Source of the DNA: a bacterium UBP6_UBA1209
GTDB taxonomy: Bacteria > UBP6 > UBA1177
Direction: 5' to 3'
Length of the DNA stretch: 17,177 nucleotides
Assembly: GCA_002309575.1 (NCBI GenBank)
Contig: DBXP01000051.1
Location: 1 to 17,177 of the forward strand
Notes under the pieces: model-generated
What the model was told of the DNA's origin: nothing
Databases searched by the model: none
The model's input: the letters and a program-made list of their open reading frames with translations, nothing else
In this document: positions 6,764 to 14,334 of the stretch, in pieces
Position numbering within the stretch: the stretch's first letter is position 1
Layout of the letters: the number at the start of each line of letters is the position of its first letter
Program-made: the position numbers and the translations under genes

Positions 6764-8674
6764 ATGTTACTTCTGAAAAATATATCGAAACAGTATTCCG
6801 GTCAGGTGATCCTTGATGACGTGACGATGTCTCTCGGAAAGCATGTCACGGCGCTTGTCGGCAAAAACGGCTCAGGAAAATCCACGCTGATGAAGATCGT
6901 CGCAGGGTTGGAGTACAGCGATTCCGGTGAGATCGTAACGCAGAAAAACGCTCAGATCGAGTATCTGCCGCAGGAGGCTGTCTATGATTTTTCTGGCACA
7001 GTCATGGAGGAGGTCAAAAGCTGGCAGCTGGTGGAAAACGTAAACGAATTAAACGAGTTGCACGACAACATCCTTGCCCGGCTGGAGAGGGATCCGAACG
7101 AGAAGGATTTTATCAGGCTGAACGAAGTCAACGAGAAGCTGCACCGCCTCGAGGTAAAAAACAGAAAGGACAACTCGGTCGAAACGGTACTTCTGAATCT
7201 CGGTTTTACGCGGGATCTATGGGATAAACCGGCGAAAACTCTGAGCGGCGGATGGCAGATGCGTGTCGCTCTGGCCAGAGTTCTGGTCCGGGAGCCGGAT
7301 ATAATCCTTCTGGACGAGCCGACAAACTATCTTGACATCGTGACGATAGACTTCCTGGCAGACTGGCTGGAGCACTTTGACGGTCATGTCCTGCTTGTTT
7401 CCCACGACCGAGACTTTCTGAATGCCGTTGCCGAGGAGACGTGGGAGATCGCCAACGGAAGAGTTTCGCTCTTTCGCGGAAACTACACCTTTTACCTTTC
7501 TGAGCGCGAACAGAGGATAAAGCTGCTCGAAAAACAGCGCGAAAAGCAGCTCGAGGAGATCCGCCAGCTTCAGGATTATTACGACAAAAACCATACGAAC
7601 GCGGCCCACGCGGCAATGGCTCAGTCAAAAATGAAGCAGCTTGAACAGATAAAATCCGAGCTTGTCGTGCTTCCTAGAGTAGCTCCGAAGATGAACTTCA
7701 GGCTGCCTGAACCTAAACGCGGCGGTGACATCGTCGTTGAGCTTGATAATATTTCCAAAAATTTCGGTGGTTTAGAAGTTTTGAGCAACTATAAAAGGAT
7801 CATAAGACGCGGCGAAAAGATCGCTCTTGTCGGAAGGAACGGTTTCGGAAAATCGACTCTGATGAACATAATCGGCGGCGAACTCGAACCATCAGGAGGA
7901 GTCTGCCGGATCGGTACAGGTATCGAGATCTGCTACTTCCGCCAGCACGAAATCTCGACACTTCCGCCTGACGAGACGGTGCTTGGTTACATCGAATCCA
8001 GAACGCCTTTTGAAATGATGAGCCGCGTGAAGAGCCTGCTCAGCTGCTTCCTCTTTTTCGAGGAGGACTGGGACAAGAAGATCGCCGTTCTAAGCGGAGG
8101 AGAGAAGGTGAGACTTGCCTTTATCAACTTCATACTTTCGCCTGGGAACCTTCTTCTTCTGGACGAGCCGACGACTCATCTTGACATCGATTCGAAGGAT
8201 ATCCTGCTTTCGACCCTGAAGGATATCCCCGCAACTATTGTTTTTGTTTCGCACGATTCTCACTTCGTGAACTCGCTCGCGACCTCGATCGTCTACTTCA
8301 GAGGCAGAGGCGACGCGGTCAACTTTCCGGGAAACTACGACGAATATCTCGGGATGTACGGTCATGAAATCATTCGTGACGAAAAACCTGCCGAAAAGGT
8401 CGAAAAGCCTTCGGAAAAGAGCGGCGGAAAGCTGGATTTCGCTCAGCAGAAGGAGTTGAGAAACCTTCAGAACCGTCTCAAACGCGAAGTCGAACAGCTT
8501 CAGAACGAAATCGATTCAAAGGAGAAGGAGAAGGATGCAGTAGCGGAAAAAATCAACAGCGATCCGATGAACGGAGAGCTGGCAAAGCGCTTTGTCGAGC
8601 TGGACAACGCAATTTTGGAGCTGCTTGAGCTGTGGGAGCGGAAGAGCTCGGAGCTTGAGAAGATTTCGGTTTAA
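6764..8674 (+). CDS. ABC-F family ATPase (ribosome-associated, Uup/EttA-like)
   Basis: 636 residues with two ABC cassettes and no membrane segments. Cassette 1 has Walker A GKNGSGKST (33-41), signature LSGGWQMR (from 160) and Walker B LLDEPTNYLD (Asp184/Glu185). Cassette 2 has GRNGFGKST (357-365), LSGGEKVR (from 443) and LLDEPTTHLD (Asp467/Glu468). Between them lies a charged, helical ABC-F linker (about 235-315) rich in Glu, Lys and Gln. The last 75 residues or so form a coiled coil, as in Uup or YdiF. ABC-F proteins bind the ribosomal E site and act in translation or stalling relief; some subfamilies protect against antibiotics. Which subfamily this is cannot be decided by eye. GGTGGA sits three bases before the ATG. 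The stop codon overlaps that of convergent purC. Confidence 0.93.
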   Translation: MLLLKNISKQYSGQVILDDVTMSLGKHVTALVGKNGSGKSTLMKIVAGLEYSDSGEIVTQKNAQIEYLPQEAVYDFSGTVMEEVKSWQLVENVNELNELHDNILARLERDPNEKDFIRLNEVNEKLHRLEVKNRKDNSVETVLLNLGFTRDLWDKPAKTLSGGWQMRVALARVLVREPDIILLDEPTNYLDIVTIDFLADWLEHFDGHVLLVSHDRDFLNAVAEETWEIANGRVSLFRGNYTFYLSEREQRIKLLEKQREKQLEEIRQLQDYYDKNHTNAAHAAMAQSKMKQLEQIKSELVVLPRVAPKMNFRLPEPKRGGDIVVELDNISKNFGGLEVLSNYKRIIRRGEKIALVGRNGFGKSTLMNIIGGELEPSGGVCRIGTGIEICYFRQHEISTLPPDETVLGYIESRTPFEMMSRVKSLLSCFLFFEEDWDKKIAVLSGGEKVRLAFINFILSPGNLLLLDEPTTHLDIDSKDILLSTLKDIPATIVFVSHDSHFVNSLATSIVYFRGRGDAVNFPGNYDEYLGMYGHEIIRDEKPAEKVEKPSEKSGGKLDFAQQKELRNLQNRLKREVEQLQNEIDSKEKEKDAVAEKINSDPMNGELAKRFVELDNAILELLELWERKSSELEKISV

Positions 8675-9564
8675 ATCCCTTCGATTTTCATATCCTGACA
8701 CTGGCTGCGGTAGAGGTTTGAAACCATCATCGCGATTTCATCAGGCAGGACCGTTGCGACTTTTTTGAGGTTGTTGTCGACAAGCCACTTCCTGAAGACC
8801 TCTTTCGATTTGTCGGGAATAAAGCGTGCGCTGTCGCTTGTGAAGGTCTCGTCGACGAGTGAAAGTTTTCCGTCGATAAAACCGTATTCGACCTTTCCGT
8901 CCGCAATTTCAAAGCCGAAATTTTTGAGCGCGTGTTCGCGGCAGAGCCTGAAGAGCTCGATAGTCGTCTCCTTGATCTGGCGTGCCGTTTCCGGCGAGTC
9001 GACGAGCTTTACCATCTGTTCGAACGAGATCTTATCGTCGGTTTCCGATTTTTCGGTCGGAGTGAAGACGGGACCGTTTTTGATGAGCGCGCCTTCGACA
9101 AGCCCCTCGTCGGATTCTATTTTATCCCAGATCCAGGTGTTGTTCTTGAGTGCGGATACTGCTGAACCGAAGATCCTGAAACGGCAGACTGCCTCGATCG
9201 GGAGGACTCTGGCACGTTTTCCGAGCATTACGCGTCCTCTTAGCCAGTCCAGATCCAAAAGACGTTTTTCGCCTGTGATTTCAACAATTTCATCAAGGTC
9301 GGCACTTACGAAATGGGTGCTGAAGCCATTGTCCCTGATGAACTTGAACCAGAATGCAGACTGCTGCGTGAGATAGATGCCCTTCGACGGAACACCGCTC
9401 TTCATTACAACGTCAAACGCACTGATCCTGTCTGTTGCGACGATGAGAAGATAATCTCCGATTTCATAAACCTCGCGGACTTTGCCCTTTTTAAAGAGCT
9501 TCAAAAAGGGGATTTCCGACTCCATAAGGACCTTTTTGCCTGCGACCTCTTCAATTCTCAGCAT
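8671..9564 (-). CDS. purC: Phosphoribosylaminoimidazole-succinocarboxamide synthase (SAICAR synthetase)
   Basis: 297 residues. The cytoplasmic ATP-dependent enzyme joins CAIR and aspartate in purine synthesis. Motifs: GKVREVYE (27-34), VATDRISAFDVVMKSG (42-57) for nucleotide binding, LTQQSAFWF, VFTPTEKS, ISFEQM and VDETFTSDSARF (237-248). The N-terminal half resembles the ADE1-like long form. The segment after LPIEAVCR reads FRIFGSAVSAL (129-139) instead of the usual GYLAGSGWKEY, although the Gly-Ser pair is kept. The start is the ATG at 9564: an in-frame ATG 12 bases upstream is embedded in the Shine-Dalgarno sequence (ATGGAGGTAAAAATG) and would add MEVK. No other purine genes are adjacent. 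It ends on the ABC-F gene with a 4-base convergent overlap. Confidence 0.92.
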   Translation of the reverse strand: MLRIEEVAGKKVLMESEIPFLKLFKKGKVREVYEIGDYLLIVATDRISAFDVVMKSGVPSKGIYLTQQSAFWFKFIRDNGFSTHFVSADLDEIVEITGEKRLLDLDWLRGRVMLGKRARVLPIEAVCRFRIFGSAVSALKNNTWIWDKIESDEGLVEGALIKNGPVFTPTEKSETDDKISFEQMVKLVDSPETARQIKETTIELFRLCREHALKNFGFEIADGKVEYGFIDGKLSLVDETFTSDSARFIPDKSKEVFRKWLVDNNLKKVATVLPDEIAMMVSNLYRSQCQDMKIEGI

Positions 9565-9568
9565 TTTT

Positions 9569-9574
9569 ACCTCC
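9569..9574 (-). promoter_or_regulatory. purC ribosome-binding site containing the false upstream ATG
   Basis: GGAGGT on the minus strand lies four bases before the ATG at 9564. The longer ORF's ATG (9576-9574) overlaps the first G of this site, so it cannot serve as a normal start. Confidence 0.8.
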
Positions 9575-9634
9575 ATTTGTTAGCAAAAATTAAATACGGC
9601 GGGAACCTTTTAATAAAAAATAGAAGAATGTAAA

Positions 9635-9648
9635 AAAATAGATATTTT
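9635..9648. promoter_or_regulatory. AT-rich dyad upstream of the metal ABC transporter
   Basis: AAAATA-GA-TATTTT is a 6+2+6 inverted repeat about 30 bases before the TTG start of the transporter ATPase, inside the 112-bp divergent gap with purC. It could be the operator of a zinc, manganese or iron regulator, since such transporters are commonly metal-repressed. The surrounding sequence is so AT-rich that chance symmetry is a real alternative. Confidence 0.25.
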
Positions 9649-9667
9649 ATCCGTAGAATTTTTTGGC

Positions 9668-9671
9668 GAGG
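9668..9671 (+). promoter_or_regulatory. Ribosome-binding site supporting a TTG start
   Basis: GAGG (extended GCGAGG) lies five bases before the TTG at 9677. There is no ATG near the position where ABC ATPase homology begins, so TTG initiation is the best reading. Confidence 0.65.
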
Positions 9672-9676
9672 TTGGT

Positions 9677-10423
9677 TTGAGCAGTTCAGAGATAGTAAAA
9701 TTTGACGGAGTTTCGTTTTCATACGGCAAAAACGAGATCCTTGGCAATGTCTCATTCACGGTAGAAGATGGTGACTTTTACGCGATAATCGGGCCTAACG
9801 GAGGCGGTAAGACAACGATCCTTAGGCTGATAGTCGGTTTTATCAGACCGGAAAAGGGTGAAATTTCGGTCTTCGGCGATGAACCAGGAAAGAAGAGCAG
9901 CCTCATCGGTTTTGTTCCGCAGTTTTCGGTCCATGACAAGCTCTTTCCGATCCCCGTCCGCGAAGTCGTCCTTCAGGGGCTTGTAAGCGGCAGGTCTTTC
10001 CTTCCGTTCTATTCCGCTTCCGATAGAGAAAAAGTAGATAACGCCATGAAAAAACTTGGGATCCTGTCCCGTGCCGATGAGCGTTTCGGAGATCTTTCCG
10101 GCGGTCTGAAACAGAGGACGCTGATCGCCCGCGCCATCGTCAGCGATCCCAAGCTTCTGCTTTTGGACGAGCCTGTCGCGAGTGTTGACAGCTCGATCGA
10201 AAAGGATATCTACGACATGCTGCTTGAACTAAACAAATCGATGACGATCGTGATGGTTTCGCATGACCTCGGTTTTGTCTCGAACTACGTCAACAAGGTC
10301 GGCTGCGTCAACAGAAGCTTTGTCGAGCACAAGTCGAGGGACGAGCTCTGCTGTCTTGACGGGCACGAGCATCACGCCTACAGTTCCAAAACCACAATGA
10401 TTCAACATAAGTGCAGGATTTAA
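9677..10423 (+). CDS. Zinc/manganese-type ABC transporter, ATP-binding protein
   Basis: 248 residues starting at TTG. Walker A GPNGGGKTT (39-47), a Q-loop in FVPQF, signature LSGGLKQR (140-147), Walker B LLLLDEP (Asp164/Glu165) and switch His in VSHDLGFVSNYVNKVGCVNR. The VGCVNR block and the overall pattern match the ZnuC/MntB/TroB family of metal importers. The C-terminal tail is unusually rich in possible metal ligands: CC at 225-226, GHEHH at 229-233 and HKC at 244-246. The ATPase powers uptake at the inner face of the membrane together with the permease one base downstream. The metal (Zn, Mn or Fe) cannot be told from sequence. No periplasmic binding protein gene is in the window. Confidence 0.88.
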   Translation: MSSSEIVKFDGVSFSYGKNEILGNVSFTVEDGDFYAIIGPNGGGKTTILRLIVGFIRPEKGEISVFGDEPGKKSSLIGFVPQFSVHDKLFPIPVREVVLQGLVSGRSFLPFYSASDREKVDNAMKKLGILSRADERFGDLSGGLKQRTLIARAIVSDPKLLLLDEPVASVDSSIEKDIYDMLLELNKSMTIVMVSHDLGFVSNYVNKVGCVNRSFVEHKSRDELCCLDGHEHHAYSSKTTMIQHKCRI

Positions 10424-10424
10424 C

Positions 10425-11240
10425 ATGGATTTTTTTAATGCTCTTTTAACATATCCCTTTCTTCAGAATGCAGTTGCCGCAGCATTTCTGGCTGCAATTT
10501 CCTGCGGGATTTCGGGAACATTTGTCTACGTAAACCGCATAACCTTTATCGCCGGAGGGATCGCCCACGCGGTTTTGGGCGGAGTCGGAGCAGCGGTCTT
10601 TCTGGGGCTTTCGCCCTTTGCCGGAGCGCTTGCAACGGCACTTCTGTTTGCTGTCGTGCTCGGGATTATCAAGCTCAAGGCTACCCAGCACGAGGATACG
10701 GTCGTCGGAGCCTTGTGGGCCTTCGGTATGTCGATAGGCATCATCTTTATCTATCTTACCCCAGGCTATTCGGTCAACCTGAACAGCTATCTTTTCGGAA
10801 ACATACTGCTTGTCTCGCGTCATGACATCGTCGCGCTTTCTGTTCTGGCGGCGCTTGTCGTCATCACGGTCCTCTTTTTTTACAGACAGTTCAAATCGGT
10901 CAGTTTTGACCCAGAAAATGCTGCGCTTCACGGGATTTTTGTCTCGTTTGTCTATATTTTGATGCTTGCGATAATAGCTCTGACAGTCGTTGTTCTGATG
11001 AAGGTCGTGGGGCTGATCCTGGTAATCGCCTTTTTGACTCTTCCTGCGGCGACGGCTGCCGTTTTTCAAAAGAGGGTCAGCGGGATCATCATCCTCTCGG
11101 CGATACTGAGCTTCCTTTTCAGCTTCGGAGGCCTTGCCGTTTCATACAAAACGAATCTTCCGACAGGCGCGGTCATCACCGTCGTCGCGAGCGTCGTCTA
11201 TATCGCTTCGCTGCTGATAGGAAAGGCTCTGAGGCTCTAA
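10425..11240 (+). CDS. Zinc/manganese-type ABC transporter, membrane permease (ABC-3 family)
   Basis: 271 residues, strongly hydrophobic, with about seven to eight membrane helices. It has the ABC-3 family pattern: FVYVNRITFIAGGIAHAVLGGVG near the N-terminus, LKATQHEDTVVGALWAFGMSIG in the middle (the coupling region), and VVGLILVIAFLTLPAATA towards the C-terminus. This family (ZnuB, MntC, TroC) forms the channel of metal ABC importers. The ATG at 10425 comes one base after the ATPase stop codon, with GCAGGA inside the upstream gene as its ribosome-binding site, so the pair is certainly one operon and translationally coupled. A substrate-binding lipoprotein must be encoded elsewhere. Confidence 0.9.
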   Translation: MDFFNALLTYPFLQNAVAAAFLAAISCGISGTFVYVNRITFIAGGIAHAVLGGVGAAVFLGLSPFAGALATALLFAVVLGIIKLKATQHEDTVVGALWAFGMSIGIIFIYLTPGYSVNLNSYLFGNILLVSRHDIVALSVLAALVVITVLFFYRQFKSVSFDPENAALHGIFVSFVYILMLAIIALTVVVLMKVVGLILVIAFLTLPAATAAVFQKRVSGIIILSAILSFLFSFGGLAVSYKTNLPTGAVITVVASVVYIASLLIGKALRL

Positions 11241-11269
11241 GAACTTTATCTGGTTATACTCCGATAAAC

Positions 11270-11298
11270 TTGGTAAAAATTGCATTTTTTGATAATAC
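11270..11298 (+). promoter_or_regulatory. Possible promoter of the second acidic-linker lipoprotein gene
   Basis: TTGGTA (11270-11275) and TAATAC (11293-11298) with a 17-base spacer resemble a sigma-70 promoter, giving a leader of about 40 bases. A 6-bp inverted repeat, TTTATC (11245-11250) and GATAAA (11263-11268), lies just upstream, after the permease gene. Confidence 0.4.
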
Positions 11299-11343
11299 CA
11301 GCATAAGAACGACAGCAACTATGTTCGTCCATTGGAGAAAAAA

Positions 11344-12699
11344 ATGAAAAAATCAGCCTTTGTTTTTACCATTTTCTGTCTGATTTTTATTGTTTCGTGC
11401 GGCAGCGGCTCGAAAAATGAAGACGATGCCGATTCCGGCGAACTGCAGAACGATGAAGAGACTGCCGATAGCGCAGAGAGCGGGCCAAACGACAGCGATC
11501 CTGAGTCAGAGCAGAACGACGACGATACTGATCCTGACACAACTACAGACGGAGATGATACTACTGACGATGAACCTGAAAGCGCAGCAGATCTTTCCGA
11601 GGCCGGAACGGCGAACTGCTACATCGTCCGAACAGCGGGAGAATACAGCTTTGATGCAACTGTCCGTGGAAACGGCAATAAAGTTAAAGACATTGATTTT
11701 ACTAAAGATATACTTGATGCTGCGGATGCGAAACTTGTCTGGCAGAGCGATAGAAACGGCTTGATCGATTCGCTCAGACTCGAAGATGGAAGAATTTATT
11801 TTTCTGCGAAGAATCTGGGCGGAAATGCTCTGATCGCGGCGCTCGATGAAGCGGGAAACATAATCTGGAGCTGGCATATCTGGCTTTTGAACGAAGATAC
11901 AACTGATGTAAAAACCGCAGACGGCGTTATGGTGATGGACAGGAATCTCGGCGCAACGTCGCTTGATTCTGAATCTCTGCAAAGTCACGGACTGCTCTAC
12001 CAGTGGGGGCGGAAGGATCCTTTCCCTGCATCTCCGGTTGTTTCCGGCGGAACGACTTCGACTATGCCTGTTCCGGTCTACGATGCGGAGGGAAATGAAG
12101 TCGAGATCGCTTATTCTTCAATGGAAAATAGTGAAAACAACACGCTTGAATATGCGATTTCCAACCCGACAACAGTTTTGAGCAACAACGCTCAATATTC
12201 CGAGTGCCGCGACTGGCTGCGCAAAGAGTTCTCAAATTCTGCACTTTGGGGCGGCTCAAACGGTGAAAAGAGCCTTTTCGATCCGTGTCCGGCGGGCTAC
12301 AGAGTGCCGAAACTCGGAATTTTCGACTTTTTCACATCAAGCGGCGGCTACGAGACAGATATTGCTGGCTTTTCCCTCTACGATATCAATTCTGACGGTG
12401 TAACTGATGAAAATGACTATAAAAACGGCTGGTATATCCTGTTTGATCCCGCAACGGATTCATACTCGTATTTCCCGGCTGCCACGCGCTATGACGGTTC
12501 CTATGCAATGCTGATGGGAAGCAAAGCCGGGCTGTGGGGCAACTACTGGTATGCCGAAGCCGCGGATGACTCTGAAGAGTCATTTGTTCCGTGCGGAGCC
12601 TATGCGCTTGCATTTCAGTTCGGAGAAGAGGTTTCTGCCTCCCCGAAGGCGGTCGGCGGACGTGCCGACGGATATTCTGTCAGGTGTGTGAGGGAGTAG
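11344..12699 (+). CDS. Lipoprotein with acidic linker and Fib_succ_major domain
   Basis: 451 residues from the ATG at 11344, which GGAGA precedes by six bases; a TTG start at 11332 would place that RBS inside the gene. Residues 1-19 are a signal peptide ending in IVSC (Cys19). Residues about 24-85 are an Asp/Glu/Thr-rich linker. The rest resembles the Fibrobacter succinogenes major paralogous domain as found in many Bacteroidota surface proteins: ANCYIV (90-95), WSWHIW (175-180), DRNLGAT (199-205), LYQWGRKDPF (218-227), DPCPAGYRVP (313-322) and the terminal SVRCVRE. The molecular role of that domain is unknown; it occurs in secreted and surface proteins. Residues about 345-355 (DINSDGVTDEND) look like a calcium-binding loop of dockerin or EF-hand style. 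The 3' end overlaps convergent recN by 20 bp. Confidence 0.85.
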   Translation: MKKSAFVFTIFCLIFIVSCGSGSKNEDDADSGELQNDEETADSAESGPNDSDPESEQNDDDTDPDTTTDGDDTTDDEPESAADLSEAGTANCYIVRTAGEYSFDATVRGNGNKVKDIDFTKDILDAADAKLVWQSDRNGLIDSLRLEDGRIYFSAKNLGGNALIAALDEAGNIIWSWHIWLLNEDTTDVKTADGVMVMDRNLGATSLDSESLQSHGLLYQWGRKDPFPASPVVSGGTTSTMPVPVYDAEGNEVEIAYSSMENSENNTLEYAISNPTTVLSNNAQYSECRDWLRKEFSNSALWGGSNGEKSLFDPCPAGYRVPKLGIFDFFTSSGGYETDIAGFSLYDINSDGVTDENDYKNGWYILFDPATDSYSYFPAATRYDGSYAMLMGSKAGLWGNYWYAEAADDSEESFVPCGAYALAFQFGEEVSASPKAVGGRADGYSVRCVRE

Positions 12700-14323
12700 C
12701 CCCGACCATTTTGTCTGCTGTCGCGATAAAGTCTTTAGATGTGCTGTCGCCCATCATGCGTGCAAGCTCCCTGACTCTTTCGGAGCGGCTGAGGGTCCGG
12801 ATATCGCTCTCTGCTTCACCGCTTTCTGTATTTTTTTCGACGACGATGTGAGTCTGCGCGATCGCAGCCGACTGAGGGAAGTGCGTGACCATCAGTATCT
12901 GGTTTTTTGAGGAGTTGCCGCGCATCTCGAGTGCCGTGTTTTTTGCGATTTCGCCGCCGATGGAGCTGTCGATCTCATCAAAAAGTATGACTCTTCCGCT
13001 CTCGTCATCCAAAAGCTTGACGGCTAAGAGAAAACGGGAGAGCTCGCCGCCAGAAAGAGATGTGAGTTCCGCCATTTTTTCCGTGCCGATCGTATTGATC
13101 CCGAAGAGTGCGTCGTCAAAGCCGGTTTCGTTTAGGTCGTTAAGTTTATTTAATGAAATCGAAAACCTGGTTGTCTTCATTCCGAATTTTACGAGATAGT
13201 CAAGAAGCTGTTTCTCAAGCGGTTTTATCACGGCATTCCTGTTTTTGTGAAGCTCATCCGCCAGCCCTTCCGCCTTTTTGCGCTTTTTCTTGAGCTCTTC
13301 TTCCAATTCTTTGATTCTGTTGGGTATTTTTTCTATTTCCGCGAGTTCGTCACGAAGCTGGTCGGCCTTTTTCAAAAGCTCAGAAGAGCCGGAAACCTTG
13401 TGTTTGAAAAGCAGCGTCGAGAGCTTGTCGTAACGTCCCCTGATTTCGTTGACATCATCGATCTCGCTGTCGTATGCAGAGAGGAGATGAAGTGTCGAAC
13501 GGTGAATGTCGTCGATCTCGATGGATGAGGTGTTGATACGCTTTGAAAGCTCCTCGGCATCAACGAGCCCGGCAATTTCCGAGGCCAGAAAGTCCGAGCG
13601 GCGAAGCTCCTCTGCCGCGTTTTCAAGACAAGAGGCCAGCTCCGAGCCGAGCTTCATGATCTTTTCCCTGTTTTCGACGATTTTTATCTTTTTTGCAAGC
13701 TCCTCGTCTTCGCCGTCCCAGGTCTCAAGCTTTTCGATCTCGCCGATCTGATATTCGAGATAGTCCCTTTGTGCCGGGTCATCCTGCTTGCCAAGAGTTT
13801 CGATTTCTCGCTTAAGAGCTTGAATCTGCTGGTAAATCGTTTTGTATTCGGCGACGAGTCCGATGTTGCCTGCCCTTGAATCGATGATCCTCATCCGGTA
13901 ATCTTTTTTGAAGAGCTCGCGGTTTTCGAACTGGCTGCCGATTTCGATCAGATCTCCGAGAAGAGCCGAAGTCAGCGCAAGGCTTACGGGAGAATCATTC
14001 AGATAGGTTGTGTTTTTTTCGCCGAAGATACGCCTTAAAATCAGTGTGTTGTTTTCAAAAAAGATGTCGTTTTCGTCAAGAGTCTCACGAAGTGCGGTAT
14101 CGCTTTCTTCAACGGTGATTTCAGCTGAAATCTCTCCGATTTTTCCCCACTTGCCGAGCAGCGATTTTGTTATCTTTTCGCCGCGGAGCGCCTTCATCGC
14201 CGAGACAAAAAGGCTCTTTCCGCTTCCGGTCTCGCCCGTAATGGCTGTGAAACCTGGAGAGAGCGGGATGCTGACTTTTCTGATGATGAGGAAATTTTTC
14301 AGGCAAATTGTATTTATTTTCAT
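12680..14323 (-). CDS. recN: DNA repair protein RecN
   Basis: 547 residues, normal length for this SMC-like ATPase of double-strand break repair. Walker A GETGSGKS (30-37) is at the N-terminus. The long coiled-coil middle (about 165-370) is rich in Glu, Lys and Leu. The C-terminal head has the signature LSGGELSR (423-430), Walker B ILFDEID (Asp449/Glu450) and MVTHFPQSAA. The segment that usually reads DIHGQHEHQ in RecN is EIGSQFENREL here (127-137), a clear divergence. It is the last gene of greA-recG-recN; its ATG follows the recG stop by 11 bases with GGGAGGA as the RBS. The final 20 bp overlap the end of the lipoprotein gene on the other strand. Confidence 0.93.
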   Translation of the reverse strand: MKINTICLKNFLIIRKVSIPLSPGFTAITGETGSGKSLFVSAMKALRGEKITKSLLGKWGKIGEISAEITVEESDTALRETLDENDIFFENNTLILRRIFGEKNTTYLNDSPVSLALTSALLGDLIEIGSQFENRELFKKDYRMRIIDSRAGNIGLVAEYKTIYQQIQALKREIETLGKQDDPAQRDYLEYQIGEIEKLETWDGEDEELAKKIKIVENREKIMKLGSELASCLENAAEELRRSDFLASEIAGLVDAEELSKRINTSSIEIDDIHRSTLHLLSAYDSEIDDVNEIRGRYDKLSTLLFKHKVSGSSELLKKADQLRDELAEIEKIPNRIKELEEELKKKRKKAEGLADELHKNRNAVIKPLEKQLLDYLVKFGMKTTRFSISLNKLNDLNETGFDDALFGINTIGTEKMAELTSLSGGELSRFLLAVKLLDDESGRVILFDEIDSSIGGEIAKNTALEMRGNSSKNQILMVTHFPQSAAIAQTHIVVEKNTESGEAESDIRTLSRSERVRELARMMGDSTSKDFIATADKMVGATPSHT

Positions 14324-14334
14324 TCCATCCTCCC

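Noticed and set aside
6764..8674. ABC-F protein as an antibiotic-resistance determinant
   Set aside because: The overall features, including the C-terminal coiled coil, fit housekeeping Uup/YdiF-type members as well. Resistance subtype cannot be called by eye and the gene sits among core genes.
8765..9376. 203-codon open frame on the plus strand opposite purC
   Set aside because: Ser-rich shadow with no recognisable domain or ribosome-binding site; purC on the other strand is unambiguous.
10446..11069. 207-codon open frame on the minus strand opposite the permease
   Set aside because: Its product is highly charged and low in complexity (runs of Arg, Lys, Asp), as expected from the reverse of a hydrophobic membrane protein. 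The plus strand has a clear ABC-3 permease with coupled start.
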